Shown here one piece after another: positions 15,028 to 23,353 of a DNA stretch of 40,537 nt. Each line of letters begins with the position of its first letter. Position 1 is the stretch's first letter. Under the pieces are notes generated by a model. That model was given only the letters and a program-made list of their open reading frames with translations, ran no database searches and had not been told where the DNA came from. Origin of the DNA: an uncultured Pseudoflavonifractor sp. (GTDB lineage Bacteria > Bacillota > Clostridia > Oscillospirales > Oscillospiraceae); contig NZ_CALXEG010000028.1 of the NCBI RefSeq assembly GCF_944387275.1, positions 1 through 40,537 of the forward strand, read 5' to 3'. The position numbers were made by a program, and so were the translations under genes.

Positions 15028-16128
15028 ATGAGAGGAAACAAGATCCGCTTCGCAGTTGTATCCCTGACCCTGGCCGCCGCACTCTGCCTGTCCGGCTGTA
15101 CCTCCGCCGCCGCTGAGGACAGCAATGCGTCCTCCGGTGTGGCGCCTTCCGTGCCTCCCGCGGAGGAGGCGGTCAGCGCCCCCGCCCAGACCACCGTACG
15201 CCCCGAAGAGGAGGGGCCGGCCTATACCATCGCCCAGCAGCACCAGCCCGACCTGGTGCGGGTCCAGGGCACCGTCTCCGTGGACGGGGACCGGATTTTG
15301 GTGACCAACCACAACGAGTGGGCCCAGTACCCTGAAATTGTCCTCAACGTGGACGAGGACACCCTGATTTTGAACGCGGTGGACGGCAGCCCCATGGCGA
15401 TGGCGGACCTGCGGGGAGGGGAATATGTCTATGCCTATGCCGGTCCCGACATGACGGACAGCCTGCCGCCCATTGCCACGGCGGCGGTGATCCTGGCCGC
15501 CATCCCCGCAGACTACAGCGTGCCCGCCTACTCCATCGTGGAGCAGGTGAACGTGTGGGAGGGGCGCACTTCCGCACTCATGAGCGATGATATCGACTAC
15601 GCCTTGACGGATGCGGAGCTGTTGGCCGGCCCCGGTTTTGACGGCGATGCGGTCACCCTGGCTGACATTACCCCGGGCTGCGGACTGCTGGCCTGGTACG
15701 ACATGGTGGCCGAGTCCTTCCCGGGCCAGGCCTGGCCCAGCAAGGTGATGGTCATCCCGTCCCCCTACGCCGCATGGGCGGAGCTGGAGCCGGGGCGGCT
15801 GGCCGTCAACGGTACGGAAGTGGAGCTGACGGCGGCGGAGCAGCCCTATGTGGAGGGGGAGACATTGATGGTCCCCGTCCGGGCCTTTGCCGAGGCCCTG
15901 GGCTGCCAGGTCATCTGGAACGCCGACCGGCCCGAGCAGGTGAGCGTCCAGGGTGAAGGGGCAGAGTATGTCCTCACGCTGGGCAGCGACCGGGCCGCCA
16001 CAGGGGACGGCGGCAGCGGGACGGCGCTCACCGGGGCCCTTGCGGCCCGGAACGGGGTGTCCTTCCTGCCCGCCGACGACCTGCTGGACCTCCACAATGT
16101 GAGGGCCGAGGGGCTCTGGCCGGTATAA
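15028..16128 (+). CDS. Lipoprotein with C-terminal copper-amine-oxidase-N-like (stalk) domain
   Basis: A 366-residue predicted lipoprotein. It begins with a signal peptide ending in the lipobox LSGC (Cys at about residue 24), then a Ser/Ala/Pro/Glu-rich linker. A central region of about 190 residues is not recognised. Residues about 250-310 (LAVNGTEVELTAAEQPYVEGE, VPVRAFAEALGCQVIW, cited in parts) match the copper amine oxidase N-terminal-like domain, a common wall or matrix-associated module in Firmicutes; no copper role is implied. ATG 15028 follows AAGGAG. It may be read from the ABC operon or its own promoter. Confidence 0.8.
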   Translation: MRGNKIRFAVVSLTLAAALCLSGCTSAAAEDSNASSGVAPSVPPAEEAVSAPAQTTVRPEEEGPAYTIAQQHQPDLVRVQGTVSVDGDRILVTNHNEWAQYPEIVLNVDEDTLILNAVDGSPMAMADLRGGEYVYAYAGPDMTDSLPPIATAAVILAAIPADYSVPAYSIVEQVNVWEGRTSALMSDDIDYALTDAELLAGPGFDGDAVTLADITPGCGLLAWYDMVAESFPGQAWPSKVMVIPSPYAAWAELEPGRLAVNGTEVELTAAEQPYVEGETLMVPVRAFAEALGCQVIWNADRPEQVSVQGEGAEYVLTLGSDRAATGDGGSGTALTGALAARNGVSFLPADDLLDLHNVRAEGLWPV

Positions 16129-16144
16129 GGGCAAAAAAGAAGAA

Positions 16145-16181
16145 AAAGCGCGGGCAGGCCTTGAGCCTGCCCGCGCTTTGT
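16145..16181 (+). terminator. Terminator of the lipoprotein gene
   Basis: A perfect 15-bp stem (16145-16159 with 16165-16179) with CTTGA loop; the right arm ends in CTTTG. Confidence 0.8.
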
Positions 16182-16270
16182 AGTAAAATGATTACATTAT
16201 GTAAAGCAATACGGGCTTTGCGCCGCTGAGGCCCACGGCCCGATCCGATATCAGTAAGGGAGTTCTGCCC

Positions 16271-18184
16271 ATGAAAGCGAAAAAGAAACTGCTGCGCCGC
16301 GCCCTGTCCGCCCTGCTGTCCCTGATGCTGCTGGCCGCTCCGGCGCTTGCTCTGGATACCGCCCAGGCCGGCGAACTGCTCCAGAAATATTACATCGACA
16401 GCGTCTCCCAGGAAGTACTCTCCCAGCCCACGGTGGAGCGCATGCTCTCCGCCCTGGGGGACCCCTATACCCAGTATTTTGACGGCCGGGAGTACGCCGA
16501 GTTTCTGGCCTCCATGTCCGACACCCGGACCGGCGGCGTGGGCGTGACCAGCACCATGACGGACCGGGGCCTGGTGGTGGAGGCGGTGACGGAGGGCATG
16601 CCTGCCCAGCGAGCGGGCCTCCGGCCGGGGGACATCATCACCGCGCTGGACGGCGTCACGGTCATCGGCCAGAGCGCCGAGGCTGCGGCGGAGCGGCTGC
16701 GGGGCGAGCCGGGCACCCAGGTGACCCTCACCGTGCTCCGGGGCGGGGAGAGCAGGGACTATGTCCTCACCCGTGAGGAGCTGGTGATCCCCGCCACCAC
16801 CACCACGCTGACGGACGGCCACATCGGTTACATCCGCTGTACCACCTTCGGCGAAGAGACGGAGGGCCACTTTGCCGAGGGCATCCGGGCCAACGACACT
16901 GCCGCGGACCTCTGGATCGTGGACCTGCGGAGCAACGGCGGCGGCAGCGTCAGCGCGGCCACCCAGGCGGCGGGCGAGTTTGTGGGCCAGGGGAACCTGG
17001 TCTACCTGCGGGACAAGGCGGGCAGCTACGCCGTGGAGTCCCGGGAAGAGGACAAACTGACCATGGACCCGGTGATCGTGCTGGTGGACGGCGGCACCGC
17101 CAGCGCCTCTGAGATCTTCGCCTCTGTCGTGCGGGACGAGAACCGGGGGATCGTCATCGGCAGCCGGACCTACGGCAAGGGCGTGGCCCAGATCCTGCTG
17201 GACGAGACCGTGTACCCCGGCAGCTTCACAGAGGGAGATGCGCTGAAGGTGACGGCCTACCGCTACTTCTCCCCCAACGGCACCACCACCGACCGGGTGG
17301 GGGTCATCCCCGACCTGCTGGTGGACGACGCCTATACCGCCGACGTGGCCTATCTCCTCTCTGCCCCCGCTCCCACCGGGGATACCTCCGGCCTGCTGCG
17401 GGTGGATATGAAGTGGCGGTGGTATGTGGACCTGGACGCGGCGGTCTCCGAGACAGGCAGGCCGGCCTTTGCCGCGCTGCTGGAGGCCCTCCCCGCCCAG
17501 ACGCCCCTCTGGCTGGGCACCGGAGGCGCCGACGGCTGGAAGAGGACCACTGCCGGCGAACTGGCGGAGCAGTACGGCCTGACGGACTATGCGCCCAGAG
17601 CCTTTACCGATCTGGAGGGCTCTCCCTACGCCGCCGCCATCAACACCCTGGCCACCTATGAGATCGTCTCCGGCCCGGGCGACGGGACCTTCCGGCCCCA
17701 GGGCACCCTGACCCGGGCGGAGTTCTGCGCCCTGCTGGCCCAGGCCCTCCACGACGGCAGAGCGGGGGACACCGGCTTTGCCGACATCCCTGCCGACGCC
17801 TGGTATGCCCCCTCTCTCAACGCGCTCACCGCCATGGGGCTCGTCAGCGGGTACGGCGACGGCCTCTTCCACCCCGAGGACCCCATGGACCACCAGCAGT
17901 TCCTGACCATCATGGGCCGGCTGGCGGAGTACCTCTCCATGAACTTCTATGGGGCGTCTCAGACCGAGCACTCCGCCGCCCTGGGGGACTACTGGGCCTG
18001 GGCGGACTGGTCCGTGGAGTCGGTGTGGCTGCTGGACGGCAGCCAAAGGAATATCATGGGCCAGCGGCTCTCCATCCTCTGGGACGATCTGCGTGACATC
18101 GACCCCACCGCCCTCACCACCCGGGAGGAGGCCGCCGCCATGGTGTACAATCTCTGCGTGGTCACCGGCCTGCTGACGGTGTGA
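16271..18184 (+). CDS. S41 (C-terminal processing) protease with PDZ and SLH domains
   Basis: A 637-residue exported serine protease. It has a signal peptide (about 1-28, ending in Ala-rich APALA), then a PDZ domain (GGVGVTSTMTDRG..., RAGLRPGDIITALDG). The S41 catalytic domain carries Ser in GGTASASEIF and Lys in YGKGVAQ. From about residue 430 there are two to three SLH-like repeats (FTDLEGSPYAAAINTLATY; FADIPADAWYAPSLNALTAMG), which normally anchor proteins to cell-wall polymers. It probably trims or degrades envelope proteins outside the membrane. The upstream gap holds a small palindrome TTACAT-T-ATGTAA (16192-16204). The attached SLH region distinguishes it from plain CtpA. Confidence 0.93.
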   Translation: MKAKKKLLRRALSALLSLMLLAAPALALDTAQAGELLQKYYIDSVSQEVLSQPTVERMLSALGDPYTQYFDGREYAEFLASMSDTRTGGVGVTSTMTDRGLVVEAVTEGMPAQRAGLRPGDIITALDGVTVIGQSAEAAAERLRGEPGTQVTLTVLRGGESRDYVLTREELVIPATTTTLTDGHIGYIRCTTFGEETEGHFAEGIRANDTAADLWIVDLRSNGGGSVSAATQAAGEFVGQGNLVYLRDKAGSYAVESREEDKLTMDPVIVLVDGGTASASEIFASVVRDENRGIVIGSRTYGKGVAQILLDETVYPGSFTEGDALKVTAYRYFSPNGTTTDRVGVIPDLLVDDAYTADVAYLLSAPAPTGDTSGLLRVDMKWRWYVDLDAAVSETGRPAFAALLEALPAQTPLWLGTGGADGWKRTTAGELAEQYGLTDYAPRAFTDLEGSPYAAAINTLATYEIVSGPGDGTFRPQGTLTRAEFCALLAQALHDGRAGDTGFADIPADAWYAPSLNALTAMGLVSGYGDGLFHPEDPMDHQQFLTIMGRLAEYLSMNFYGASQTEHSAALGDYWAWADWSVESVWLLDGSQRNIMGQRLSILWDDLRDIDPTALTTREEAAAMVYNLCVVTGLLTV

Positions 18185-18256
18185 CCGGTCAGAAGCAGGC
18201 GCGGAAGGGCAGACTGCCGTCCTCTGCGGACAGGAGCGGTAGCGGGAGGCGGATGA

Positions 18257-18916
18257 ATGGAGAAGATCATTTTGGCGTGCGACTCCCTGCGGCTGCATGT
18301 GGAGGCGGCGCAGGCAAAGATGGGCACCCAGTATGAGGTGCGCCTGCTGGACAGCAGCCTCCACGCCCGGCCGGAGAAGATGAACGAGGCGGTATTTGAG
18401 GCCATAGCGGGGATGCCCGAACAGGTGGACACGGTGCTGCTGGCCATGGGCCTGTGCGGCGGCTCGGTGTCGGGCCGGGCCTTTCCCCGGCGGACGGTGA
18501 TCCCCAAGGTGGACGACTGCATCACGCTGCTGCTCCACAGGGATCAGACCTGGCACTCGGACCTAAAGGAGTGTGGGCACTTCTACCTGACAGACACCCT
18601 GGACAGTCGGCTGTCCATCGAGAACATGTACCAACGCCTGAGAGAGGACTACGGCGAGACAGACGGCACGGAGATCTTCAACATGTGGTTTGCCAACTAC
18701 GAGAGCGTGGATATCATCGACACCGGGGCCTATCCCTGCCGCTCGGTGGACTATGTGGAGAAGGCCAGGCGTCAGGCGGCTCTGGTGAGATGCCCCCTCA
18801 CCTATGTGGGCGGCAGCAATCTGCTGCTGGAAAAGCTGGTCTCCGGGCAGTGGGACCACCAGTTCATTGTGGCGGAGCGGGGCCAGGTGCTGGATCAGAC
18901 GGATTTCTCCTGCTAG
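18257..18916 (+). CDS. DUF1638 domain protein
   Basis: A 219-residue protein matching the DUF1638 pattern. It begins with MEKIILACDSLRLHVEAA, contains the glycine-rich LLAMGLCGGSVSG, then IPKVDDCITLLLHRD and a tyrosine-containing HFYLTDT. Function is unknown. In some anaerobes relatives sit near corrinoid methyltransferase genes; no such genes are next to it here. The conserved Asp, His and Cys residues suggest a metal or cofactor site (inference). A strong terminator follows, so it appears monocistronic or the end of the S41 transcript. Confidence 0.8.
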   Translation: MEKIILACDSLRLHVEAAQAKMGTQYEVRLLDSSLHARPEKMNEAVFEAIAGMPEQVDTVLLAMGLCGGSVSGRAFPRRTVIPKVDDCITLLLHRDQTWHSDLKECGHFYLTDTLDSRLSIENMYQRLREDYGETDGTEIFNMWFANYESVDIIDTGAYPCRSVDYVEKARRQAALVRCPLTYVGGSNLLLEKLVSGQWDHQFIVAERGQVLDQTDFSC

Positions 18917-18933
18917 CGTACAATCACAGATGG

Positions 18934-18968
18934 AAAATCTCCCCATCTCATGGATGGGGAGATTTTTT
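18934..18968 (+). terminator. Terminator of the DUF1638 gene
   Basis: AAAATCTCCCCATC (18934-18947) pairs with 18953-18966 and ends in six T. Confidence 0.93.
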
Positions 18969-19053
18969 GTGCACGGAGGCGGCAGGGGGCGTTTTCTTCA
19001 CCGGCGGAGGGGGGGCCTATGGGGGAAAGGCCTTCCGGCTGCGGGGTCATTCA

Positions 19054-19072
19054 CTCCGGCGAGGCGCCGGAG
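19054..19072. repeat. Short GC hairpin in intergenic space
   Basis: CTCCGGCG-AGG-CGCCGGAG, a perfect 8-bp stem in the 270-base gap between DUF1638 and the WecG gene. No T-run follows; role unknown. The rest of this gap holds only the terminator and a promoter. Confidence 0.6.
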
Positions 19073-19125
19073 AAATTGTCAATCCTTAATTTTTGGAAAG
19101 CGGCGGGTTGTTCACGGCTTTTTCA

Positions 19126-19154
19126 TGGACTTTTTCAGCCGTATGTGATATTAT
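19126..19154 (+). promoter_or_regulatory. Predicted promoter of the wecG-tmk genes
   Basis: TGGACT (19126-19131), 17 bp, then TATTAT (19149-19154) with a TG one base before it, giving an extended -10. Confidence 0.6.
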
Positions 19155-19187
19155 CTAACGGAATCTATCTCGTGTGGAGGCATTGCA

Positions 19188-19910
19188 TTGAGAATTGATG
19201 TACTGGGCGTCGGGTTTGACAACCTGACGCTGGACGAGGCCATCGAGCGGGGCGCCGGGCTGGCCGCCGGGGAGAAGTTCTCCTACGCGGTGACACCCAA
19301 CCCGGAGTTCCTGCAGCAGGCCAAGAAGAATGAGAAATTCCGCGCCGTGCTCAACGGGGCGGACCTGGTGCTGGCCGACGGCATCGGTGTGGTAAAGGCG
19401 GCGTCCATCCTGGGCCGGCCCCTGAAGGGCAGAGTGCCCGGCATCGACTTTGCCGCCGGGCTGCTGGGGCGGATGGCCCGGTCCGGGGAGCGGCTGTTCC
19501 TGCTGGGGGCCAAGCCCGGCATCGCCGAGACCGCCGCCGCCAATCTGCAGAAGCAGTACCCCGGACTGATGGTGTGCGGCACCCATGACGGCTATTTCCA
19601 GGACCCCAGGCCGGTGATCCGGGCCATTCAGGACGCCCACGCCGACGTGGTGTTCGTCTGTCTGGGGGCCCCCAAGCAGGAGCTGTGGATGGCGGAGTAC
19701 GGCCCGTCCACCGGCGCCCGGCTCATGGTGGGCCTGGGCGGCGCGCTGGACGTGTTCGCCGGCGCGGTGGAGCGGGCCCCGGAGAAGTGGCAGAAGATGG
19801 GCATGGAGTGGCTCTACCGGCTGCTCAAGGAGCCTCAGCGCATCGGCCGCATGGCCAAGCTGCCCCTGGTGCTGGTGGACGCCGCCGGCGCCCGGCTGCG
19901 CGGAAAGTGA
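19188..19910 (+). CDS. WecG/TagA/CpsF-family glycosyltransferase
   Basis: A 240-residue GT26 enzyme. Relatives add N-acetylmannosamine or a mannosaminuronic-type sugar to undecaprenyl-linked GlcNAc in wall teichoic acid or surface polysaccharide synthesis. Marks are TPNPEFL, the catalytic-site region ADGIGVV, GIDF, and CLGAPKQELWM. The start is TTG 19188, set by GGAGG (19176-19180) 7 bases upstream and by the typical N terminus (I-D-V-L-G-V). No tagB/tagF genes lie next to it. The thymidylate kinase gene follows within about 11 bases. Confidence 0.93.
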   Translation: MRIDVLGVGFDNLTLDEAIERGAGLAAGEKFSYAVTPNPEFLQQAKKNEKFRAVLNGADLVLADGIGVVKAASILGRPLKGRVPGIDFAAGLLGRMARSGERLFLLGAKPGIAETAAANLQKQYPGLMVCGTHDGYFQDPRPVIRAIQDAHADVVFVCLGAPKQELWMAEYGPSTGARLMVGLGGALDVFAGAVERAPEKWQKMGMEWLYRLLKEPQRIGRMAKLPLVLVDAAGARLRGK

Positions 19911-19921
19911 GGGCGCGGCAG

Positions 19922-20596
19922 ATGTCCGGCAGGTTGATCGTACTTGAGGGGACCGACGGGTCGGGCAAGTCCACCCAGTTCGCCAAGCTGTGTGAGCGGC
20001 TGGAGGCGGGCGGCACGGCGTTCCGGCGGCTCATCTTTCCCCAGTATCAGGAGCCCTCGTCCGCCCTGCTGCGGATGTATCTGAACGGGGAGTTCGGCAC
20101 CCACCCCGACGACGTGAACCCCTACGCGGCGTCCACCTTTTACGCGGTGGACCGGTACGCCACATGGAAAAAGGACTGGGGCGGCTATTATCAGGCGGGC
20201 GGGCTGGTCCTGTCCGACCGGTATACCACCTCCAACGCGGTGCACCAGACCTGCAAGCTGCCCGAAGCGGAGTGGGAGGGCTTCATCCGCTGGCTCTTCG
20301 ACTTTGAGTGCGGCAAGCTGGGGCTGCCCCTGCCCGACCTGGTGATCTACCTGGATATGCCCACCGACAAGGCGGTGGAGATGCTCCGCTCCCGGGAGAA
20401 GGCCACCCACACCAAGGGGGATATCCACGAGGTGGACACGGAGTATCTGGCCAAGTGCCGCCGCACCGCCCATGCCGCCGCCAGGCTGCTGGGCTGGCAG
20501 AGGGTCTCCTGCGTGGACGGCAGCGGCGCCGTCCGGTCCATTGAGGACATCCACCGGGAGATCTGGGATATCATAACCGCGCAGAATCTGCTCTGA
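19922..20596 (+). CDS. tmk: Thymidylate kinase-like protein (atypical)
   Basis: A 224-residue P-loop kinase of the dTMP kinase superfamily, which makes dTDP from dTMP and ATP. The P-loop is GTDGSGKST (residues 10-18). DRYTTSNAVHQ replaces the common D-R-Y-x-x-S-x-x-A-Y-Q, and FPQYQEPS replaces the bacterial R-E-P-G-G motif, giving a more eukaryote-like phosphate-binding region. It could therefore be a second, divergent Tmk or a related deoxynucleoside monophosphate kinase. ATG 19922 is the first codon matching the family N terminus; the binding site (GTGAGG) is modest. It follows the GT26 gene closely. Confidence 0.8.
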   Translation: MSGRLIVLEGTDGSGKSTQFAKLCERLEAGGTAFRRLIFPQYQEPSSALLRMYLNGEFGTHPDDVNPYAASTFYAVDRYATWKKDWGGYYQAGGLVLSDRYTTSNAVHQTCKLPEAEWEGFIRWLFDFECGKLGLPLPDLVIYLDMPTDKAVEMLRSREKATHTKGDIHEVDTEYLAKCRRTAHAAARLLGWQRVSCVDGSGAVRSIEDIHREIWDIITAQNLL

Positions 20597-20660
20597 CCCC
20601 AAGAACAATGGAAAATTCACCGGGGCGGCTGAGCTCCGGAAAAAACAGGAGGAAATGAAC

Positions 20661-21209
20661 ATGATTTATATTCTGCTGGGCAATGGCTTTGAAGAGTCTG
20701 AGGCGCTGGTCCCCCTGGACCTGCTCCGCCGGGCCGGCGCCAAGGTGACGCTGGTGGGACTGGACGGCCTGGAGATCACCAGCAGCCACGGCGTCACCGT
20801 GAAGGCGGACGTCACCATGGACGAGGCCCACGACCCCGAGGATATGGAGATGCTGGTGCTGCCCGGCGGCCTGGGCGGCGTGGAGTCCATCCAGAAGAAC
20901 CTGTTTGCCCTGGCTCTGATCCAGAAGGCCTATGACCGGGGCTGCTGGCTGTGCGCCATCTGCGCCGCGCCCACCGTTCTGGCCCGGGCGGGCTGCCTGG
21001 ACCGCCGGAAGGCGGTGTGCTACCCCGGCATGGAGGACGAGATGGGCTCCGCCGTGGTGCAGAAGGGTAGCCAGGTGGTGACCGACGGTCGCATCATCAC
21101 CGGCGAGGCTGCCGGCTCCTCCTTTGAGTTCGGTCTGCGCCTGGTGGAGGTCACCTGCGGCCGGGAGGCCATGGAGCGGGTGCGCAATGCCGTCCACTTC
21201 CATCACTGA
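20661..21209 (+). CDS. DJ-1/PfpI (YajL-like) family protein
   Basis: A 182-residue DJ-1 superfamily protein. The nucleophile Cys lies in AICAAPTVLA (about residue 100) and the interacting Glu in FEESEAL (about 12-13). Relatives are redox-responsive glyoxalases or chaperones; deglycase claims are debated. ATG 20661 is preferred over 20655 because AGGAGG (20647-20652) then stands 8 bases away. The last 23 bases overlap the cyclo-ligase gene, so the two are coupled. Confidence 0.93.
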   Translation: MIYILLGNGFEESEALVPLDLLRRAGAKVTLVGLDGLEITSSHGVTVKADVTMDEAHDPEDMEMLVLPGGLGGVESIQKNLFALALIQKAYDRGCWLCAICAAPTVLARAGCLDRRKAVCYPGMEDEMGSAVVQKGSQVVTDGRIITGEAAGSSFEFGLRLVEVTCGREAMERVRNAVHFHH

Positions 21210-21762
21210 GCAGAAAACGGCCCTGCGCCGGGCGGTGCGCGCCCGGCTGTCCGCCATGTCCCCGGAGGAGCGGGAGGAGAGCGACGGAATACTATTCCGC
21301 CGCTTTCTGGCGTTGCCCCCATTGGAGACGGCGGACAGGGTCCTGCTGTTTTACGGCATGGGCACCGAGCCGGACACGGCCCGGCTGATCCCTGCTTTGC
21401 TGGACCGGGGGAAGGAGGTCCTGCTGCCCCGCTGCCTGCCCGGCCGGGCCATGGAGGCCCGGCGAGTGACCGGGGAGAGCGTCCTGATCCGGCACCGGTA
21501 CGGCATGCTGGAGCCGGGGGAGGACTGCCCGCTGGTGGAGCGGGAGAAGATCGGCCTGATCCTGGTGCCCGGGCTGTGTTTTGATGGGCGGGGTTATCGG
21601 CTGGGCCAGGGCGGGGGATACTATGACCGTTACCTGGCCGGCTATACCGGGGTCACGGTGGGCCTGTGCCGCCGAGCAGTGCTGCAGGAGGCGGTCCCCC
21701 GGGAGCCCCACGACCATCCGGTGGACCTGGTGGTGACCGACGGAGAGCCTGTCCCGGTGTGA
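21187..21762 (+). CDS. 5-formyltetrahydrofolate cyclo-ligase
   Basis: A 191-residue enzyme that converts 5-formyl-THF to 5,10-methenyl-THF with ATP, recycling folate. The C-terminal signature GQGGGYYDRYLA and the N-terminal Lys/Arg-rich helix EQKTALRRAVRARL are clear. ATG 21187 overlaps the DJ-1 gene end and has GGAG about 9 bases upstream. It ends in a convergent arrangement with a small minus-strand gene. Confidence 0.95.
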   Translation: MPSTSITEQKTALRRAVRARLSAMSPEEREESDGILFRRFLALPPLETADRVLLFYGMGTEPDTARLIPALLDRGKEVLLPRCLPGRAMEARRVTGESVLIRHRYGMLEPGEDCPLVEREKIGLILVPGLCFDGRGYRLGQGGGYYDRYLAGYTGVTVGLCRRAVLQEAVPREPHDHPVDLVVTDGEPVPV

Positions 21763-21768
21763 GACGGG

Positions 21769-21792
21769 AAAAGCGGGCCCCGGAGGGCCCGC
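21769..21792 (-). terminator. Terminator of the cysteine-rich small gene
   Basis: GCGGGCCC (21773-21780) pairs with GGGCCCGC (21785-21792). On the minus strand the hairpin is followed by TTTT, so it serves the small gene; on the plus strand no T-run follows. Confidence 0.75.
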
Positions 21793-21822
21793 CCATACCG
21801 CCGTCCGGCGGGAGGAGACGGC

Positions 21823-21990
21823 TCAGCAGCAGCCGCAGCCGTCGTTGCAGCCGCAGTTGTTGCCGCAGTTGTTGCCACAGCCGCAATTGCAGCCGCAGGA
21901 GCTGCCGCCGCAGCAGCAGCACAGAAGGATGATGATCAGGATGATCCAGAGGCAGCTGCCGCCGCCCATACCGTTGTTACCACAGCACAT
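21823..21990 (-). CDS. 55-residue cysteine-rich small membrane protein
   Basis: A 55-residue protein starting M-C-C-G-N-N-G-M and ending in C-G-C-C. It has one hydrophobic helix (CLWIILIIILLC, residues 13-24), then four Cys in a row and a tail of Cys-Gly and Asn repeats (CGCNCGCGNNC). About a third of its residues are Cys. The ATG has GAGGTGA 8 bases upstream on the minus strand, and a terminator follows, so it looks like a real gene. Similar short proteins in gut Clostridia are annotated as chorion-class high-cysteine proteins by name only (from memory). Function unknown; metal binding or a cell-surface tail are possible. Confidence 0.78.
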   Translation of the reverse strand: MCCGNNGMGGGSCLWIILIIILLCCCCGGSSCGCNCGCGNNCGNNCGCNDGCGCC

Positions 21991-22132
21991 GTAGATATTC
22001 ACCTCACATTATTCTGAGGAACCGGGGGCCCGGGCCGCCGTTCCCTTCACGACCCATACTATGTCTGCCTCTGATCTGTGGTGACAGGAGGACATTTGAT
22101 TTTTTCTTTTGCAATGGATAGGAGTTGAAGCA

Positions 22133-23353
22133 ATGTCTCACTACGAAGGAAAGCGTGAGGTGCCCCGCCGCCAGACCCATCAGGAGAGCGGCAGCGCCGC
22201 GCCGCGGAGAGAGAGCGGCCAGCAGCCCCGCCGCCGCCGTCGCCGCCGGCTGGGCGCCCTGGGCGCGCTGCTCTATGTGGTGCTGGTCATCGGCGTTTCG
22301 GCCCTGCTGGCGGGCCTGGGCTGGATCTGGGCTGGGGATGTGCTGGCCCTGAACAAGGCCGAGGTCACCGCCACCATCACCCTGCCCGACGATATCTTTA
22401 CCTACACCGAGGAGACCAACCAGGAGGGAGAGACGGTCACCGTCTCAAAAGCCGACGTGGGCTATGTGGCCGACCAGCTCAAGCAAAACGGCATCATTGA
22501 GTACAAGTGGCTGTTCCAGCTCTTCTGCGGGTTCACCGGCGGCAAGGAGAAGATGACGCCGGGCACCTATACCCTCAGCACCAGCATGGACTACAGCGCC
22601 ATCATCCGCAACCTGAGCGCCAAGTCCTCGGCCCGGACGGAGGTGACGGTGGTCATCCCCGAGGGCTCCACAGAGGCCCAGATCTTTGCCATCCTGGAGG
22701 AGAACGGCGTGGCCACAGTGGAGGAGCTCAACGACGCCGCCGCCAACCACGACTTCAACTTCTCCTTCCTCAAGGGCGTGCTGCCTCTGGGGGACCCCAC
22801 CCGGCTGGAGGGCTACCTGTTCCCGGATACCTATATCTTCTATCAGAATATGGACCCGGTGCAGGCGCTGAACAAGATGATACTCCGCTTTGACGAGGTC
22901 TTTACCGACGAGATGCGGGAGAAGGCGGCGGCCAACGGCCAGACCGTCCACGACATTGTGATCATCGCCTCCATGATCGAGAAGGAGACCACCGGCAACG
23001 ACCAGACCGACATCGCCGACGTCATCTACAACCGCCTCTACAACCCCACCTCGGAGACGGCGGGCTACCTGAACATCGACGCCACCATCCAGTATATCCT
23101 GCCCGAGCGGAAGGAAAAGCTGACGGCGGAGGATCTGGCCATCGACAGCCCGTACAACACCTACAAATATACCGGCCTGCCTGCCGGGCCCATCGCCAGC
23201 CCCGGCCAGGCCTCCCTGCGGGCCGCCATGAACCCCTCGGGCAACGGCTACTACTTCTACGCCCTGGGCGACGACGGCGAGCACCACTTCTTCAAGACCT
23301 ACCAGCAGCAGGAGAACTTCAAGGCGACGCAGGAGCTGTATCAGAATGGATAA
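22133..23353 (+). CDS. mltG: Endolytic murein transglycosylase MltG
   Basis: A 406-residue protein. The cytosolic N terminus (1-45) is very Arg-rich, followed by one membrane helix (about 46-70) and an extracytoplasmic YceG/MltG domain. The catalytic Glu lies in ASMIEKET. MltG cuts nascent glycan strands and so sets peptidoglycan chain length. ATG 22133 has AGGAG 8 bases upstream; an earlier in-frame TTG at 22109 lacks this. The U32 gene overlaps its end by 8 bases, matching the mltG-yrrM-yrrN-yrrO neighbourhood of Bacillus. Confidence 0.95.
   Translation: MSHYEGKREVPRRQTHQESGSAAPRRESGQQPRRRRRRRLGALGALLYVVLVIGVSALLAGLGWIWAGDVLALNKAEVTATITLPDDIFTYTEETNQEGETVTVSKADVGYVADQLKQNGIIEYKWLFQLFCGFTGGKEKMTPGTYTLSTSMDYSAIIRNLSAKSSARTEVTVVIPEGSTEAQIFAILEENGVATVEELNDAAANHDFNFSFLKGVLPLGDPTRLEGYLFPDTYIFYQNMDPVQALNKMILRFDEVFTDEMREKAAANGQTVHDIVIIASMIEKETTGNDQTDIADVIYNRLYNPTSETAGYLNIDATIQYILPERKEKLTAEDLAIDSPYNTYKYTGLPAGPIASPGQASLRAAMNPSGNGYYFYALGDDGEHHFFKTYQQQENFKATQELYQNG

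Noticed and set aside
16028-18556. An 842-codon open frame antisense to the S41 protease gene
   Set aside because: Shadow of well-recognised genes on the plus strand, crossing the lipoprotein terminator.
21666-21932. Plus-strand Ser/Arg-rich frame and overlapping Leu/Arg-rich minus frames
   Set aside because: They are other-frame readings of the Cys-Gly codon repeats in the small cysteine-rich gene; no ribosome sites.
22096-22128. Ten-codon leader frame (TTG start) behind AGGAGG upstream of mltG
   Set aside because: Very short, spacing to the TTG only about 4 bases, no attenuator structure seen. Left as chance.
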